Positions 37,686 to 47,222 are shown, counted from the stretch's first letter. The stretch: DNA of 64,000 bases from CAWGMT01 sp963823675 (GCA_963823675.1 CAWGMT010000008.1:868001-932000), one strand, 5' to 3'. The notes: generated from the sequence alone by a model not told the origin. A program made the numbers and translations.

Positions 37686-37811
37686 TGCGAGCGAACGAAC
37701 AATCCGGGCGGCGTGCCGCCGACTCGATGCGAGCGAACGAAGGCAGAAGCCAAGTTGGAGGAGACTCTGGTCTTTCGCTGGCGGTCAGATAGCGGGCTTT
37801 GTTCGTTCGCA
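37686..37811. repeat. Hairpin-family repeat cluster 1
   Basis: Two left arms (TGCGAGCGAACGAAC, from 37686; GCGAGCGAACGAAGG, from about 37729) and one right arm (TTTGTTCGTTCGCA, 37798-37811). It starts 13 bases after the integrase stop and is the first copy of the family along the window. Confidence 0.75.
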
Positions 37812-37868
37812 TCATCCGCCACGGAATCGCCTTTGCCTTCGCGCACAGATACTCCACCGACGCCGCAT

Positions 37869-38069
37869 GTGCCACGCAAGAAAGGGATTGCCGTGCTGTT
37901 GACTGACGACGGCACCCAGATCAACTTCCCCAAAAAGCTTCTGCCCAATGGAGTCCCGGGTGGGGACATCCTCTCGTTCGAGATCGAGCGTGACGAGGCA
38001 TGCTTCGGACCAGGTCCGTGCGGTGCAGGACCAGTCGAAGAACACCGCCGATCGTTGTTCGTGGGCTAA
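37869..38069 (+). CDS. Small DUF3006-like protein
   Basis: 66 aa if started at GTG 37869 (VPRKKGIAVLL). The core GIAVLLTDDGTQINFPKKLL, PNGVPGGDIL and SFEIERDE fits the DUF3006 pattern (a small beta-barrel-like domain with a Lys/Pro-Leu-Leu-Pro motif). The N-terminus is short, so it may be truncated or start earlier. The function is unknown. It follows repeat cluster 1 by 57 bases. Confidence 0.45.
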   Translation: MPRKKGIAVLLTDDGTQINFPKKLLPNGVPGGDILSFEIERDEACFGPGPCGAGPVEEHRRSLFVG

Positions 38070-38417
38070 CTCGTCGCAGCCGTTGAAAATAAACGGCTGG
38101 ATGGGTCGAATAACCCCCAGCCAGGGAGCGTTCCTTGGTGCGCGGTGGACAACCACCTGCCGGAGCGGTTCTTTGTCAAAAGATTCGGCAAGAAAGCCCA
38201 GCACGAGCCGTATTGCCATCATCGACCATTCTATTCAGCCCACTATCAGAGCAACGACCATATCGCCTTCGGGCGCATCGGCACAGGCATATTCCAAAAT
38301 ATCCATCAGTGCAATTTTCCAGGCACGCAGACACAATTATTCAGGCAGCCGCCATCTACGACGACGAGCCTTCTTCCGGCTTGGACTTAGGTTCAAATCA
38401 GGTTAAGGAGGGATGTC

Positions 38418-38504
38418 GTGATAGACCTTCAAGTCCTTTTGCAGACGGTCGAAGTGATTCTTGCCTTGCTCCTCTACTTCCGGGGGAATGAGCAGAATCC
38501 ATAA
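38418..38504 (+). CDS. 28-aa single-helix membrane peptide
   Basis: GTG start with AAGGAGGG five bases upstream, an excellent ribosome site. The product runs VIDLQVLLQTVEVILALLLY then FRGNEQNP and is one hydrophobic helix with a short polar tail. A 10-bp terminator-like hairpin starts nine bases after the stop. The complete unit (ribosome site, tiny ORF, terminator) resembles small membrane or type I toxin-like peptides, but no antisense RNA was identified. Confidence 0.5.
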   Translation: MIDLQVLLQTVEVILALLLYFRGNEQNP

Positions 38505-38512
38505 CAACCAGC

Positions 38513-38551
38513 GAGAGCCTTGGGCGGACTAACGTTACGCTCAAGGCTCTC
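38513..38551 (+). terminator. Stem-loop terminator
   Basis: GAGAGCCTTG (513-522) and CAAGGCTCTC (542-551) are perfect 10-bp complements with a 19-base loop, followed by CTCATTTCC. It directly follows the 28-aa peptide gene. Confidence 0.65.
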
Positions 38552-38607
38552 CTCATTTCCAGGTGCGTGGCATTCAGATCGATGGCAGGGGTCGGCTGGG
38601 GTCTGAA

Positions 38608-38660
38608 GAGCGAACGAACTCACTCCGTCGAGAGCTCGCCGGCTAATTCGTTCGTTCGCA
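38608..38660. repeat. Hairpin-family repeat 2
   Basis: Left arm GAGCGAACGAACT (608-620) and right arm TTCGTTCGTTCGCA (647-660). The loop contains its own GAGAGCTC palindrome. Between the small peptide gene and the minus-strand gene ending at 38898. Confidence 0.75.
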
Positions 38661-38897
38661 ATGCAAGGGGAGTGCCCCGCTCTGTCCACGCCTCTGGAAT
38701 CGAGACCTTTAAGCCCGGTCGCGCGATGAGCCCAGCGTACTTCAGCAGCGCCAGCGCTCCGCTGCGGCCACCTCCCCGGGTCGCCCCCACTCCCGGGAAA
38801 GAGAGAGAAGTGCGTTTGATTTGGGGAGCAGGCCAGCCCTCGACAGCGGCGGATCATATCGCCTGAGTTAGTGTTACGGCGGTTGTCGCCATGGTTG

Positions 38898-39812
38898 TCA
38901 TCGGGAGGGATAATCCTTGATCCAGGACAACGGGATGTTCGCTTTGAAGTCTGCTTCAGCACATGGACCATCGCCACTGAAACAAGCAACGCGGCTCCCG
39001 ATTCTCAACTTGAGAAATTGTGTCTTAGGGAGCGGTAGCTCACAGCAATAAATATCGTTTACCCGGTCACCGGGCTGAAGGTCGGCCGGTAGCGGCACGT
39101 GCCCAACGATATGTATATGCACTTGTCCCTTGGCGCCAGCGCCACGCGTCCTTGGGTCTAGTGGACTTAGAATGTTATCAACGTCATCTGTTATAGAATA
39201 TATCGTCAGAACAACTCCGCCAAACTCGGTTAACGGCTGATAATGAATGACTTTTCGCTCCGACCGATTTCGGACAGAAACATTCATGAGTATCAGGCGC
39301 TCGTCGTTCGCAACGAGCGGCCCAAGAAGCGGCGTGTCAACGGTGCTCTTCAGCCTACCGACTCTCAGATCAGACAAGGTTAGGGAAAAATCCTCCCCCT
39401 CGTACACAAGGCTGCCACGAGCTGTGCTGACGTCCGGATTCTGCGATTGGACGGGAATCTCGGCTTTGGAAGCGACCTTCGGCAAGTCTCCTTCAATGGG
39501 AGGGATCTCCCTGTTCCGCTCATGGCCCTCCGAAATGGTCTCTATGGGCAATTCGGGGTGATGATCTGCCGGTTTGTCCAATATTCGCGGTGTTGGAGTT
39601 ACCTGCGAGCCGCGTTGTTTAGAGTCCAACATTAAAACCCCAAAAAATCCGATACCCCCAAAGAGGATGACCAGATACGCTGAATCGGCGACCGTCAGCC
39701 GTCGAACTTGGCGCTCTAAACGCTCAAGTCTGGCCTGGACGTGATCATTTATCGTAGGCGAAGTCTCGCTGTTGGTACCGAGATCTTTTGGTCCTGTCGC
39801 TGGATCACCCAT
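38898..39812 (-). CDS. Single-pass membrane protein, unknown
   Basis: 304 aa. A cytoplasmic N-terminus with a short coiled coil (HVQARLERLERQVRRL) leads to one transmembrane helix (AYLVILFGGIGFFGVLML), then a Pro/Glu linker and a C-terminal beta-rich domain (GSLVYEGEDFSLTLSDLRVG ... RLILMNVSVRNRSERKVIHY). That domain resembles DUF4352-like extracellular modules, but the match is weak. It lies alone on the minus strand between hairpin modules. Confidence 0.65.
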   Translation of the reverse strand: MGDPATGPKDLGTNSETSPTINDHVQARLERLERQVRRLTVADSAYLVILFGGIGFFGVLMLDSKQRGSQVTPTPRILDKPADHHPELPIETISEGHERNREIPPIEGDLPKVASKAEIPVQSQNPDVSTARGSLVYEGEDFSLTLSDLRVGRLKSTVDTPLLGPLVANDERLILMNVSVRNRSERKVIHYQPLTEFGGVVLTIYSITDDVDNILSPLDPRTRGAGAKGQVHIHIVGHVPLPADLQPGDRVNDIYCCELPLPKTQFLKLRIGSRVACFSGDGPCAEADFKANIPLSWIKDYPSR

Positions 39813-40280
39813 GAACTACCTCCGGTTTGTGACAGACATCAGGAATCGCATGCGTTAAGTCGTGTCCACCCAGAGTCGGCTGGTCGACCGCTAACTCCCG
39901 GCATGATCGCACCCTGGACCACAAGCCTGTTATTGCGATCTCGACGTTCCAAGCAGCGTCATTCAGATTGACCCGCGCAGTGCCCCTGATGATAATCGAT
40001 CCGCCTTCGGAAAACACTGAGCCCCACCATTGGAGCTGATCACGCCCATGCCGAGCGGCGCTCCCTCGCTCAAACAGATCTCACAAATATGAGGGGGAAG
40101 CGAACGTTGACAATGACCGCCTCAAAACGGTGAGTGGTCGATCGCTTCGGCATTACCTATCATCTCTCGGAGCGAATTGCCAGGACACATGGAGAGCAAG
40201 GTCGTTTTGATTCGATCATTTATGCAAATCCTTCCAGCGCCCTGTCCGGTGCTTCAGCGATCGCTTCACACAGGTTAGGT
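39813..40280. other. Intergenic, promoter side of the membrane-protein gene
   Basis: About 470 bases before the repeat doublet. No gene is supported; small open frames on both strands overlap the repeats and lack ribosome sites. Confidence 0.35.
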
Positions 40281-40473
40281 GCGAGCAAACGACCTATCGG
40301 TTCGCTCTGGCGAACAAGATGGAGGCTACGTCGTTCGTTCGCTCGAAGCTCGTGTGATAATCTGCCCTGTCTGCCCAACTCGACCGGGTGCGGGCAAGAC
40401 GACGGTTTTGACTCGGCTGCTGCGAACGTACGAACTATCCTCCGGCATCGGAGGTGCATTGTTCGTTCGCTCG
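40281..40473. repeat. Hairpin-family doublet 3
   Basis: First hairpin: degenerate left arm GCGAGCAAACGACCTA at 40281, right arm TTCGTTCGCTCG ending 40345. Then a 75-base linker with GAAGCTCGTG and GGTTTTGACTCGGCTG. Second hairpin: left arm TGCGAACGTACGAACTA (421-437), right arm TGTTCGTTCGCTCG ending 40473. The second loop holds an inner stem CCTCCG/CGGAGG. Confidence 0.8.
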
Positions 40474-40774
40474 CAGTCTCAGACGTGGCATTCATCCCGC
40501 AGCGACAATTTCAGTCCTGGCCGCCGAGCAGGACGATCAGACCACAGCAGCATCAGCCGCCTTCCACCTCCCGTTCACAACCTCTTGCTGGACGTGTCCT
40601 ATTTCTCAGCCCAGGGGCATGACCGCGAGGCCAATCTGGTTCCCGATTGAAACGTTTCGGAGCGTTGGGCAAGAAACCCCTCGCAAGATTTCGATTCGGT
40701 GGACGAATAGCTCCTAAGTGCATGTTTTCCGAATTGGATACCTGAGCCAACGAATCCGTTTTTGGAGTCATTCC

Positions 40775-41947
40775 ATGGCTCAACAATTGCGGCAACTCTT
40801 GGCGGCGGATATGTGGCCGATCGCCATGTTCGAGATTCCGAAGAAGCGAATAGATCGTTTCAACGATCAAGCCAGGCCCGCTTATAAACGTCTGGTGGAA
40901 GGGCTGCTTCTTTACGACAAGGTCGTCATTCCTACCCAGGATTTTCTTGCCCTTACGTCGCTGGTTAGCGTTCTTGGAGAACGCTCGGTCATCGATCTGT
41001 TTGATGCTGGTGCCGTGCGATTCGTCCGCTTCAAAGGCACACTCGCGTACGTCGGCAATGGCGGAGGAATCAAGTTTTGCGAGATGTTTAATGATGAGAA
41101 CAGACGTACTCCTCAACCGTTCTGTGCTCCGTTGGAGGACGCGGTGAACTTTGCATTGAGCGGCTTAGCCGAGAAGCCGAAGGACCGGACCTTGGCAAAC
41201 TTGATCGTCGATGCGACCACCGAGGTCAATCTTCAGTCTGTCAACGAGGTGATCCGTCACGAAACGTACATGGATGTCCTGAACAGCGATCACTTGCGAA
41301 ATACATTCGCCGTGCGGAATTCCAGCATGGATCATTTGGCGGGCATCACACCGAATCAGGTCCGCACATTTGGCGGTGTCCCCTGGAGCGACCACTGGCA
41401 AGGCGATGAAATCGACGCTGTCTTAGCTATAGCCTTCGCCAATCTGGAACTTCGATTAGCACAGCTCGCTGATTGCTACGATGCCTCCACAGTCAGCCCA
41501 ATCGGTCATCTGCTAAGAGGAAAGATCGAGAGGACTCTAGGGGCGTCCAAAGCAAGTGCGGCGTTTGCTAATCTGAGGGAACTCGCCGAGATACCTGATA
41601 TTGGCGAGGGAATTCTCACGAACCAGGTTTCCGTCGCCGACATAATCAAGTTAAAAAATACATCTGACGGAGAGCAGTTCCGTAAGTGGTTTCATGAGAC
41701 ATGCAGCGACAATCCCGAAGTGGCAGCGAGAGAATATTGCAAAATCCTGCGCCAGGTCCCGAAGGTTCAGTCGCTTCCAGCTCGGGTCATACGATTTCTC
41801 ACCGCTAACCTGACCGGCTTTCTTCCGTTTGGGGCTGTACTCAGTCCTGCCGTCGGTACCGTCAACAGCTTTTTCATTGACAGATGGTTCAGAGGCCCAT
41901 CCCCCAAGTATTTCCTTGACTCTCTCGGGAAGCTCATAAACAAGTGA
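40775..41947 (+). CDS. Unknown cytoplasmic protein
   Basis: 390 aa from MAQQLRQLLAADMWPIAMF; the frame is open from 40718. No membrane segment or signal peptide. Sections such as LTSLVSVLGERSVIDLFDAG and AVLAIAFANLELRLAQLADCYD are alpha-helical. I recognise no family. As a singleton beside hairpin doublet 3, it looks like cargo of the repeat island. The IS21 element is inserted 62 bases after its stop. Confidence 0.6.
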   Translation: MAQQLRQLLAADMWPIAMFEIPKKRIDRFNDQARPAYKRLVEGLLLYDKVVIPTQDFLALTSLVSVLGERSVIDLFDAGAVRFVRFKGTLAYVGNGGGIKFCEMFNDENRRTPQPFCAPLEDAVNFALSGLAEKPKDRTLANLIVDATTEVNLQSVNEVIRHETYMDVLNSDHLRNTFAVRNSSMDHLAGITPNQVRTFGGVPWSDHWQGDEIDAVLAIAFANLELRLAQLADCYDASTVSPIGHLLRGKIERTLGASKASAAFANLRELAEIPDIGEGILTNQVSVADIIKLKNTSDGEQFRKWFHETCSDNPEVAAREYCKILRQVPKVQSLPARVIRFLTANLTGFLPFGAVLSPAVGTVNSFFIDRWFRGPSPKYFLDSLGKLINK

Positions 41948-42141
41948 AATGCTTGACTTTTTCAAAATTGGGCTGAGCACCCCGCCATCGTGGCGACCGT
42001 GTGATCACATGATTGGCGACAATTAGATTTCCCTTCTGACGACAACTAGAATTCCCGCCTCGAGGATAGTGTACAAGCCGCTTCGATTGCGGTCGTCTTG
42101 AATCCCTTCTCGCACTCGGCGGTATCCGTGCTTGCTTCCAG

Positions 42142-42937
42142 TCACACCTCCTTGCTGAGATTGGCGGGGCCCGACGCGCTCTGACGCGATTTCTTGGCCT
42201 GCTCGGCCCGATAGCTGGAAACGTTCAATTCCAGGATCACGCTGTGGTGCACCAGTCGATCGATCGCAGCAGCGGTCGTCATCGGGTCCTTGAAGATCGT
42301 CTCCCAACCCGAAAACGCGAGGTTGCTCGTCAGCACCACGCTCCCCCGTTCATATCGCTCCGCCAAGAGCGCGAACAGCACCTCCATTTCGTCGCGACTG
42401 TATTGGACATATCCAATATCGTCGAGGATCATCACGTGATATGAAGAAATCTTCTTGAGAAAACCGCGGAGCTTCAAGTCACGCTTCGCGGCCAAGAGGT
42501 CCTGAACCATCAGACCACAAGTCGCGAACATCACCTTCCTTCCCGCCCGGATCAGCTCCTGGCCAATCGCGCAGGCGACGTGCGTTTTCCCAGAGCCGGG
42601 GTTACCGAAAATGAGCACATTCTCATGCCGCTCAACGAAGTCTCCTTCCAGCAACGATCGGACCTGCTGCGCCGCCTTCGGCGGCAGTCGCTTCAGGTCC
42701 AGAGTCGAACAGGCTCTTTTCCATGAACAGCCTCGAATCGCGTAAGAGCCGCTCGATCCGGTTTGAGCGCCGGGTTTCACGTTCGCGCTCCGCCAGATCA
42801 AGCAAGTAGCGCTCGTAACTTGAGGACTCTTGACGAGCCCGTTGCGCCGCCGATTCGTACTCGTCCCGTATCGCCGGCAGATGGAGGTCCCGAAGGCAGT
42901 CCTTCAGGGACTCGTGCAGGTCGGCTTGTCGGTTAAT
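42142..42937 (-). pseudogene. istB: IstB helper ATPase, frameshifted
   Basis: The N-terminal part (DLHESLKDCLRDLHLPAIR ... RNRIERLL-type segment RRSNRIERLLRDSRLFMEK) lies in one frame and the AAA+ core in another (LDLKRLPPKAAQQVRSLLEG, Walker A IFGNPGSGKTHVACAIG, Walker B YHVMILDDIGYVQ, VLTSNLAFSGWETIF). The frames meet near 42710. No in-frame ATG precedes the first part; an ATT at 42937 after AAGGGAGG is a possible coupled start. IstB loads the transposase on target DNA, so a true frameshift would immobilise the element. Confidence 0.8.
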
Positions 42938-44415
42938 GGCATGTCCTCCCTTGTCTCGAGTAACCCGTCGTACATCGACAAATCCACCGTTGTGATCGTG
43001 ACCTCCATCGCTCGCGGCAGGCCCAGGTCGTGGGCCAAATGGTCGGCGACGACGGTCGGTGTGATCGGTACATTCCACTCCAGGAGCCGGCCCAACACGG
43101 CGTCGACTCCGGTCTCGGATTCCTTAGCCGCCAGCTCGAGGATCCGCAGGTAATCCTTGGCCGCGCGGCCGGGGCTGTGTTCCAGCAAGGCATCGTAGGC
43201 CCGGCGAAACCGGCTCGTCGGGAACATCGCGTCCTGGTAGCGATATCCCGCGAACGCCCCCGGCTTGCGCACCAGCCAATCAATCACATGACGATAGTTG
43301 ATCGCGTGTTTGTTTCGGCCGCGGAGCCGGGGAAGTCGCTCGACCAGCACCGAGCCGTGCCACACCTCCAGGTATTCAACCTTGATATGAACGTCAACCT
43401 GTTCACCGATCAGCCGGCTGGGAACCGAGTAGGTGTTGAATTTGATGCGGATTGTGCTTCCCTGGCTGACTCGCGCTGGGCGTCGGTGCCACGCGTTGAC
43501 GCGACGCGCGGGTAGATCTCGCAGTTGTGATCGGTCCTCGGCGAATCGCTGGGCCCGTCCGCTGTTGCGTTGGGCCAGCACTTCGCGCAGGAACCGTTCG
43601 TAGTCCTCGCGATCCTCGAAGTCGCGGCTGCCGCGGAGCATCAGCGCTTGATCGACGGCAGTCTTGAATCGGTTATGGCTCTGCTCGGCGTCTCCATTCT
43701 CATGGGCCTTGCGGGCGTTGATGGCTTGAGCTTTCAAGCCGTAGTGAGCCAGCAAGGCGCGATAACGTTGCTGGAACAGATCACGATCGGAAAGGTTATT
43801 CACCGCGGCGGTGAGCCGATCAGTGCGATGCATCTGGGGAACCCCTCCCAGTTCCCAGAGGGCGTTTTGGAGCCCTTGGCTGAGGCTCTCGAAACTCTCG
43901 GAAAAGCAGACCGTGCCGGTCTCCCAATTGGAATAGGTCAGGACAAAGTGATAGACCATGTGATCAAACGGTTCACCGGCCAGCGTGACCCGCAGGTCGC
44001 CCATGTGCGTGAAGTCAGAGGCGCCCAACAGACCGGGCCGGTGGATCTGATCGAAAAAGACCTCCTTGGCTGGGCCCTCGGTGGCTCTCCACGCTTTGAT
44101 CTTCCGCTGTAATGTGCGGAGCTGGATGTCGCGAAATCGGCCTGGGAAGCGACGTTGGAGATCGCAGAAAAGGGTCTTGGCTTGAAGCCCGGGATTGAGT
44201 TCCAGTAGGTCACGAAGTTGGGGCCAAACGTCCTCGAACGGATCCTCCCGGGTCCGCCAGGTTCTTGGGGTCAACGATTCACTCGGCAGGCGATCAGCAT
44301 GCCGGTACTTTCGAGCTGACTTGGCGTCCATACCCACCTTCAATGCCGCACGATAGAGTGGATGTCCTCCGCCGAGAAACTGGCGAAGTTTGCGAAACTG
44401 GGCATCCGTGATCAT
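42904..44415 (-). CDS. istA: IstA transposase (IS21 family)
   Basis: 503 aa, full length for the family. N-terminal HTH-like region (MITDAQFRKLRQFLGGGHP), then the DDE catalytic core: Asp in LLGASDFTHMGDL, Asp in PQMHRTDRLTAAV, Glu in AHENGDAEQSHNRFK. A C-terminal beta-barrel region follows (TIRIKFNTYSVPSRLIGEQV). It overlaps istB by about 30 bases, as expected for IS21 translational coupling. Confidence 0.93.
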   Translation of the reverse strand: MITDAQFRKLRQFLGGGHPLYRAALKVGMDAKSARKYRHADRLPSESLTPRTWRTREDPFEDVWPQLRDLLELNPGLQAKTLFCDLQRRFPGRFRDIQLRTLQRKIKAWRATEGPAKEVFFDQIHRPGLLGASDFTHMGDLRVTLAGEPFDHMVYHFVLTYSNWETGTVCFSESFESLSQGLQNALWELGGVPQMHRTDRLTAAVNNLSDRDLFQQRYRALLAHYGLKAQAINARKAHENGDAEQSHNRFKTAVDQALMLRGSRDFEDREDYERFLREVLAQRNSGRAQRFAEDRSQLRDLPARRVNAWHRRPARVSQGSTIRIKFNTYSVPSRLIGEQVDVHIKVEYLEVWHGSVLVERLPRLRGRNKHAINYRHVIDWLVRKPGAFAGYRYQDAMFPTSRFRRAYDALLEHSPGRAAKDYLRILELAAKESETGVDAVLGRLLEWNVPITPTVVADHLAHDLGLPRAMEVTITTVDLSMYDGLLETREDMPLTDKPTCTSP

Positions 44416-44695
44416 GACGGTTCCCTCCTTCTGGTCAGGAGGAAACCAGATAGTGAACAGACGGGCGAGAGGAGGAGGGAATTCTAGTTGTCGCTGGGCG
44501 GGAATTCTAATTGTCGCTGATCATCACAGGTTCCGCTTCGCTTCCACCCCTGCGGGACCGGTTTCGCCACCATCTCCGCTCGGATGCGGCGTCTATCCCG
44601 CAACTTCGCCAGGGCTCGACCAGCGTCTTGGTTGGCCGTGGAGAGTAAAGGGGGGTTGAGTCGCTGAGTCGGCTCGCCACCCCGTGTCCGATGGC

Positions 44696-44905
44696 TGCGG
44701 ACGAATGAACTATCTCCATCCCCCTCTGGAAAAAAAGCGGAGGACGAGTTTGTTCGTTCGCACGCAGCTAGTGAGATGATCTGACCAGTGCCGTCCGTCT
44801 TGATCGGGAGAGGGCGGCACGGGGCTTTTGACCTCGGCTGTTGCGAGCGAACGAACTATCTCCCTCCATCTCGGGAAGACGGGGGCGAGTTTGTTCGTTC
44901 GCTCG
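44696..44905. repeat. Hairpin-family doublet 4
   Basis: First hairpin: left arm TGCGGACGAATGAACTA (696-712), right arm TTTGTTCGTTCGCAC (749-763). Linker of 78 bases with CGTGAGATGATCTG-like AGTGAGATGATCTGAC and GGCTTTTGACCTCGGCTG. Second hairpin: left arm TGCGAGCGAACGAACTAT (842-859), right arm TTTGTTCGTTCGCTCG (890-905). It is the clearest doublet in the window. Confidence 0.85.
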
Positions 44906-45218
44906 ACGCTCATGGGACGAACTCGCAGGTCCGCTCCAGCCCATGGCGACGCCCAAAACGTAGGTCCTTCCGTGGCATTCGCCGAACGTGCTATCATCAG
45001 GTGGTGGATGACTCTTCGTCGCGAGCGGGGAGTCGCCTGACGAATGCCCGAATTGTAAAGGGTGAACATCGGCAACGCGCCAGCGAAATCCGAGACGTCA
45101 GGCAAGGACTTCGGTCAAACTGGCGGTGTAACGGGTGGACTAGTAATCAGCGTTGCCAGGAATCGCCGCCATGCGACAGCCCGGATGACGGCGACCGAAA
45201 ACTTTTCGTGGTGGACGC

Positions 45219-46340
45219 ATGACACGTACCGAGCACGAGACCTACGCCAGGGACCTTTTGTCCTCCTTAAGGAGCGACCAACCAGAGATCGACAACTTCG
45301 ACTTCGCTCCCGTTCCAAACGAGAGTAGAAATGCTGCAAACGCGATGACGGCTATCCTCTGCCACCGACTCTCCAAGGAATCTGGGAACCAGCCGACGAG
45401 AAAAGCAAACACCACGTACGAGTGGAGAGGGGGTACCTTCAATTGTCGAAATCTCACGGACCGTGACTACTTGTGGACCAACCTCCGACGCAGCGTTGCC
45501 GGCAACATGCACGACTCCGCGAAGGGCAAGCCAGCGGCTTACCTAATGACATTCTCGAAGCCGTCGGACACAACCTTCGGTATTTGGTCGATTCCCGAGC
45601 CGCTGCTGCACGACAGCTTGTCGAGCCTTCCTATGAAGGATGGTGGCGAAGAATATACCTTCCAAATCTTTCCCAGAAAACAACGGATAGAAAAGTACGC
45701 CGCATCGCCCGATTTGGCTCCATTCTTCCAGAGGGTTCCACTGTCACGACGAGAACTCCAAATACTCACAGAATCGCGTGCAATGGATGAGCTTGTAAAA
45801 AGGGAACGGGCGATTGCAAAGGGAAAGGAACAGACGGAAGGAGACGCAGAATCCAGCGTTTCTGCCACAGATCGTTATTCGAGCGAGTCCCTGAATGCCG
45901 CCGCACAGCGGTTGACCGAAGAAGGCGTCTTCGACCCGTCTGGGATTATCGACGCACGCGAGCGCACGCTTTCCTCCATCGTGAGGCGTAGGGGCCAACC
46001 TGCCTTTCGGGCGCACCTGATGACAGCGTACAACGGCAGGTGCGCCATTACAGGTTGCCACCTGGAGCCCGTTCTCGACGCAGCTCACATTATTCCGTAC
46101 AGGGGACAGAAAACGAATCACCCCGCCAATGGACTGCTTCTCCGCACCGATCTGCATACGCTGTTCGATCTCAAACTGGTCGCGATCGACGTTAAAACAA
46201 TGCGTCTGCTTGTCTCTCCATCGCTGGCGGGTACAGGATACGATGAGTATCAGGGAAGGACGATCCACATTCCCGACGATCCTGGCAGTCGGCCAAGTCG
46301 AGCGGCGCTCGAACAACATCGAAAGCAAAGCGGTCTCTGA
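45219..46340 (+). CDS. HNH endonuclease, restriction-like
   Basis: 373 aa. The C-terminal 110 residues are an HNH_2-type nuclease domain: YNGRCAITGCHLEPVLDAAH (His290), NHPANGLLLRTDLH (Asn304, His313) and LFDLKLVAID. A Cys pair (RCAITGC) may bind zinc. The N-terminal about 180 residues form an unnamed domain (GTFNCRNLTDRDYLWTNLRR), probably for recognition; the middle is a charged linker. This architecture is common among modification-dependent or stand-alone restriction enzymes. No methylase is adjacent. A defence role is inferred. Confidence 0.78.
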   Translation: MTRTEHETYARDLLSSLRSDQPEIDNFDFAPVPNESRNAANAMTAILCHRLSKESGNQPTRKANTTYEWRGGTFNCRNLTDRDYLWTNLRRSVAGNMHDSAKGKPAAYLMTFSKPSDTTFGIWSIPEPLLHDSLSSLPMKDGGEEYTFQIFPRKQRIEKYAASPDLAPFFQRVPLSRRELQILTESRAMDELVKRERAIAKGKEQTEGDAESSVSATDRYSSESLNAAAQRLTEEGVFDPSGIIDARERTLSSIVRRRGQPAFRAHLMTAYNGRCAITGCHLEPVLDAAHIIPYRGQKTNHPANGLLLRTDLHTLFDLKLVAIDVKTMRLLVSPSLAGTGYDEYQGRTIHIPDDPGSRPSRAALEQHRKQSGL

Positions 46341-46600
46341 TTGGGTTATCCCGCCGCAAGAAGACGTCGCTGCGGCAATGCCTCTGGTCGTTCGCCCGTC
46401 CAGGGGGTCAAACCTAGTCCTTAAACAAGCATGTGCCGACGTCGATCCCAGGTGCGATCGGGCCGCCACGGCGGCGCGCATTGTCACCGTCCTGCCCGGC
46501 TGGGCACGTCGGAAGGGATCAATTTGGGTTCGTGCATGGGATGGGAGGTTTGACCGTTGGAGTAATCGGTAGGTGCAGCGAGCCTCCGCCGTAATACTCC

Positions 46601-46743
46601 GAGCGAATGAACCGTCTTGAGAGAGGTTGCCTCTGCTTCGGTGCGAGCGAACGAACGATCCTGCTCGACGGTGCTGCCGTGTCGATGCGAGCGAACGAAG
46701 GAAGTGCGAAGCCACCTCGACATCGACTTTGTTCGTTCGATCG
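46601..46743. repeat. Hairpin-family cluster 5
   Basis: Three left arms (GAGCGAATGAACC 601; GTGCGAGCGAACGAACG 641; TGCGAGCGAACGAAGG 686) and one right arm TTTGTTCGTTCGATCG (728-743), like cluster 1, where two left arms also share one right arm. Confidence 0.75.
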
Positions 46744-46892
46744 CCATTGCCGAGTTCATAGCGCTTCTGGCGAATGTTAATGAAGCGATTGCTGGCGCCG
46801 GCGGGTCGCTGTTTGCCCCGTCCCGATCCTGTACGATGGCACCACATCGCTGTCCTGCCTCGGCCGGGGCATCTTCGTTGGGGGCGAGATCT

Positions 46893-47222
46893 ATGAAAGA
46901 TTCGGATTTGAGAGGCTGGGCTGTCCATCCCGCGACAGATGGACGGCTCTTGTGGGCGGCATGGAAGAGATGGTCGATCTGCCCCGACGGCAAAACGGCA
47001 TTTGCTGGTGTGGCAACGGGGATCGCCGCCAGTGAGGAAGATGCCTTGGAGTCGATCCTCTCCGCAATCGGGTCCTGCAATGGCGCTAGCTGGTCAAACG
47101 GCTGGGCAGTGACGGTTTGCAAAATATGGGGATTAGAAGAAGTGAAGGCACTGGCGACGGCAACTGAGCCCAAGAGCTTCAAGACCCGTGGTCGGAATAA
47201 GCCGCCAACACTTCGCGGCTGA
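46893..47222 (+). CDS. Small unknown protein
   Basis: 109 aa from MKDSDLRGWAVHPATDGRLL. The composition is Trp-rich and mixed (LLWAAWKRWSICPDGKTAF, SNGWAVTVCKIWGLEEV). The pattern of Gly-Trp-Ala-Val-hydrophobic strands with a Lys/Arg tail suggests a small alpha/beta domain. Not recognised. One of the single-gene cargoes between hairpin modules. Confidence 0.45.
   Translation: MKDSDLRGWAVHPATDGRLLWAAWKRWSICPDGKTAFAGVATGIAASEEDALESILSAIGSCNGASWSNGWAVTVCKIWGLEEVKALATATEPKSFKTRGRNKPPTLRG

Larger units (their letters stand above)
42010..44523. mobile_element. IS21-family insertion sequence with 5-bp target duplication
   Basis: 2514 bp. Both ends begin TGATNNGCGACAATTAGA when read inward (42010 forward; complement ending 44523), and each end has a second internal copy (GACAACTAGAATTCCC) as IS21 elements do. 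The direct repeat TCACA flanks it at 42005-42009 and 44524-44528. It carries istA and a frameshifted istB. An intact duplication indicates recent insertion. The target was noncoding sequence after the 40775-41947 gene. Confidence 0.88.

Noticed and set aside
40134..40622. 162-aa plus-strand ORF
   Set aside because: It runs through hairpin doublet 3 and has no domain or ribosome site; it is a shadow of the repeat DNA.
45062..45328. 88-aa ORF before the HNH gene
   Set aside because: It starts with GTG and overlaps the HNH coding region by 110 bases in another frame; the ribosome site is poor. It could be a leader peptide but is not supported.
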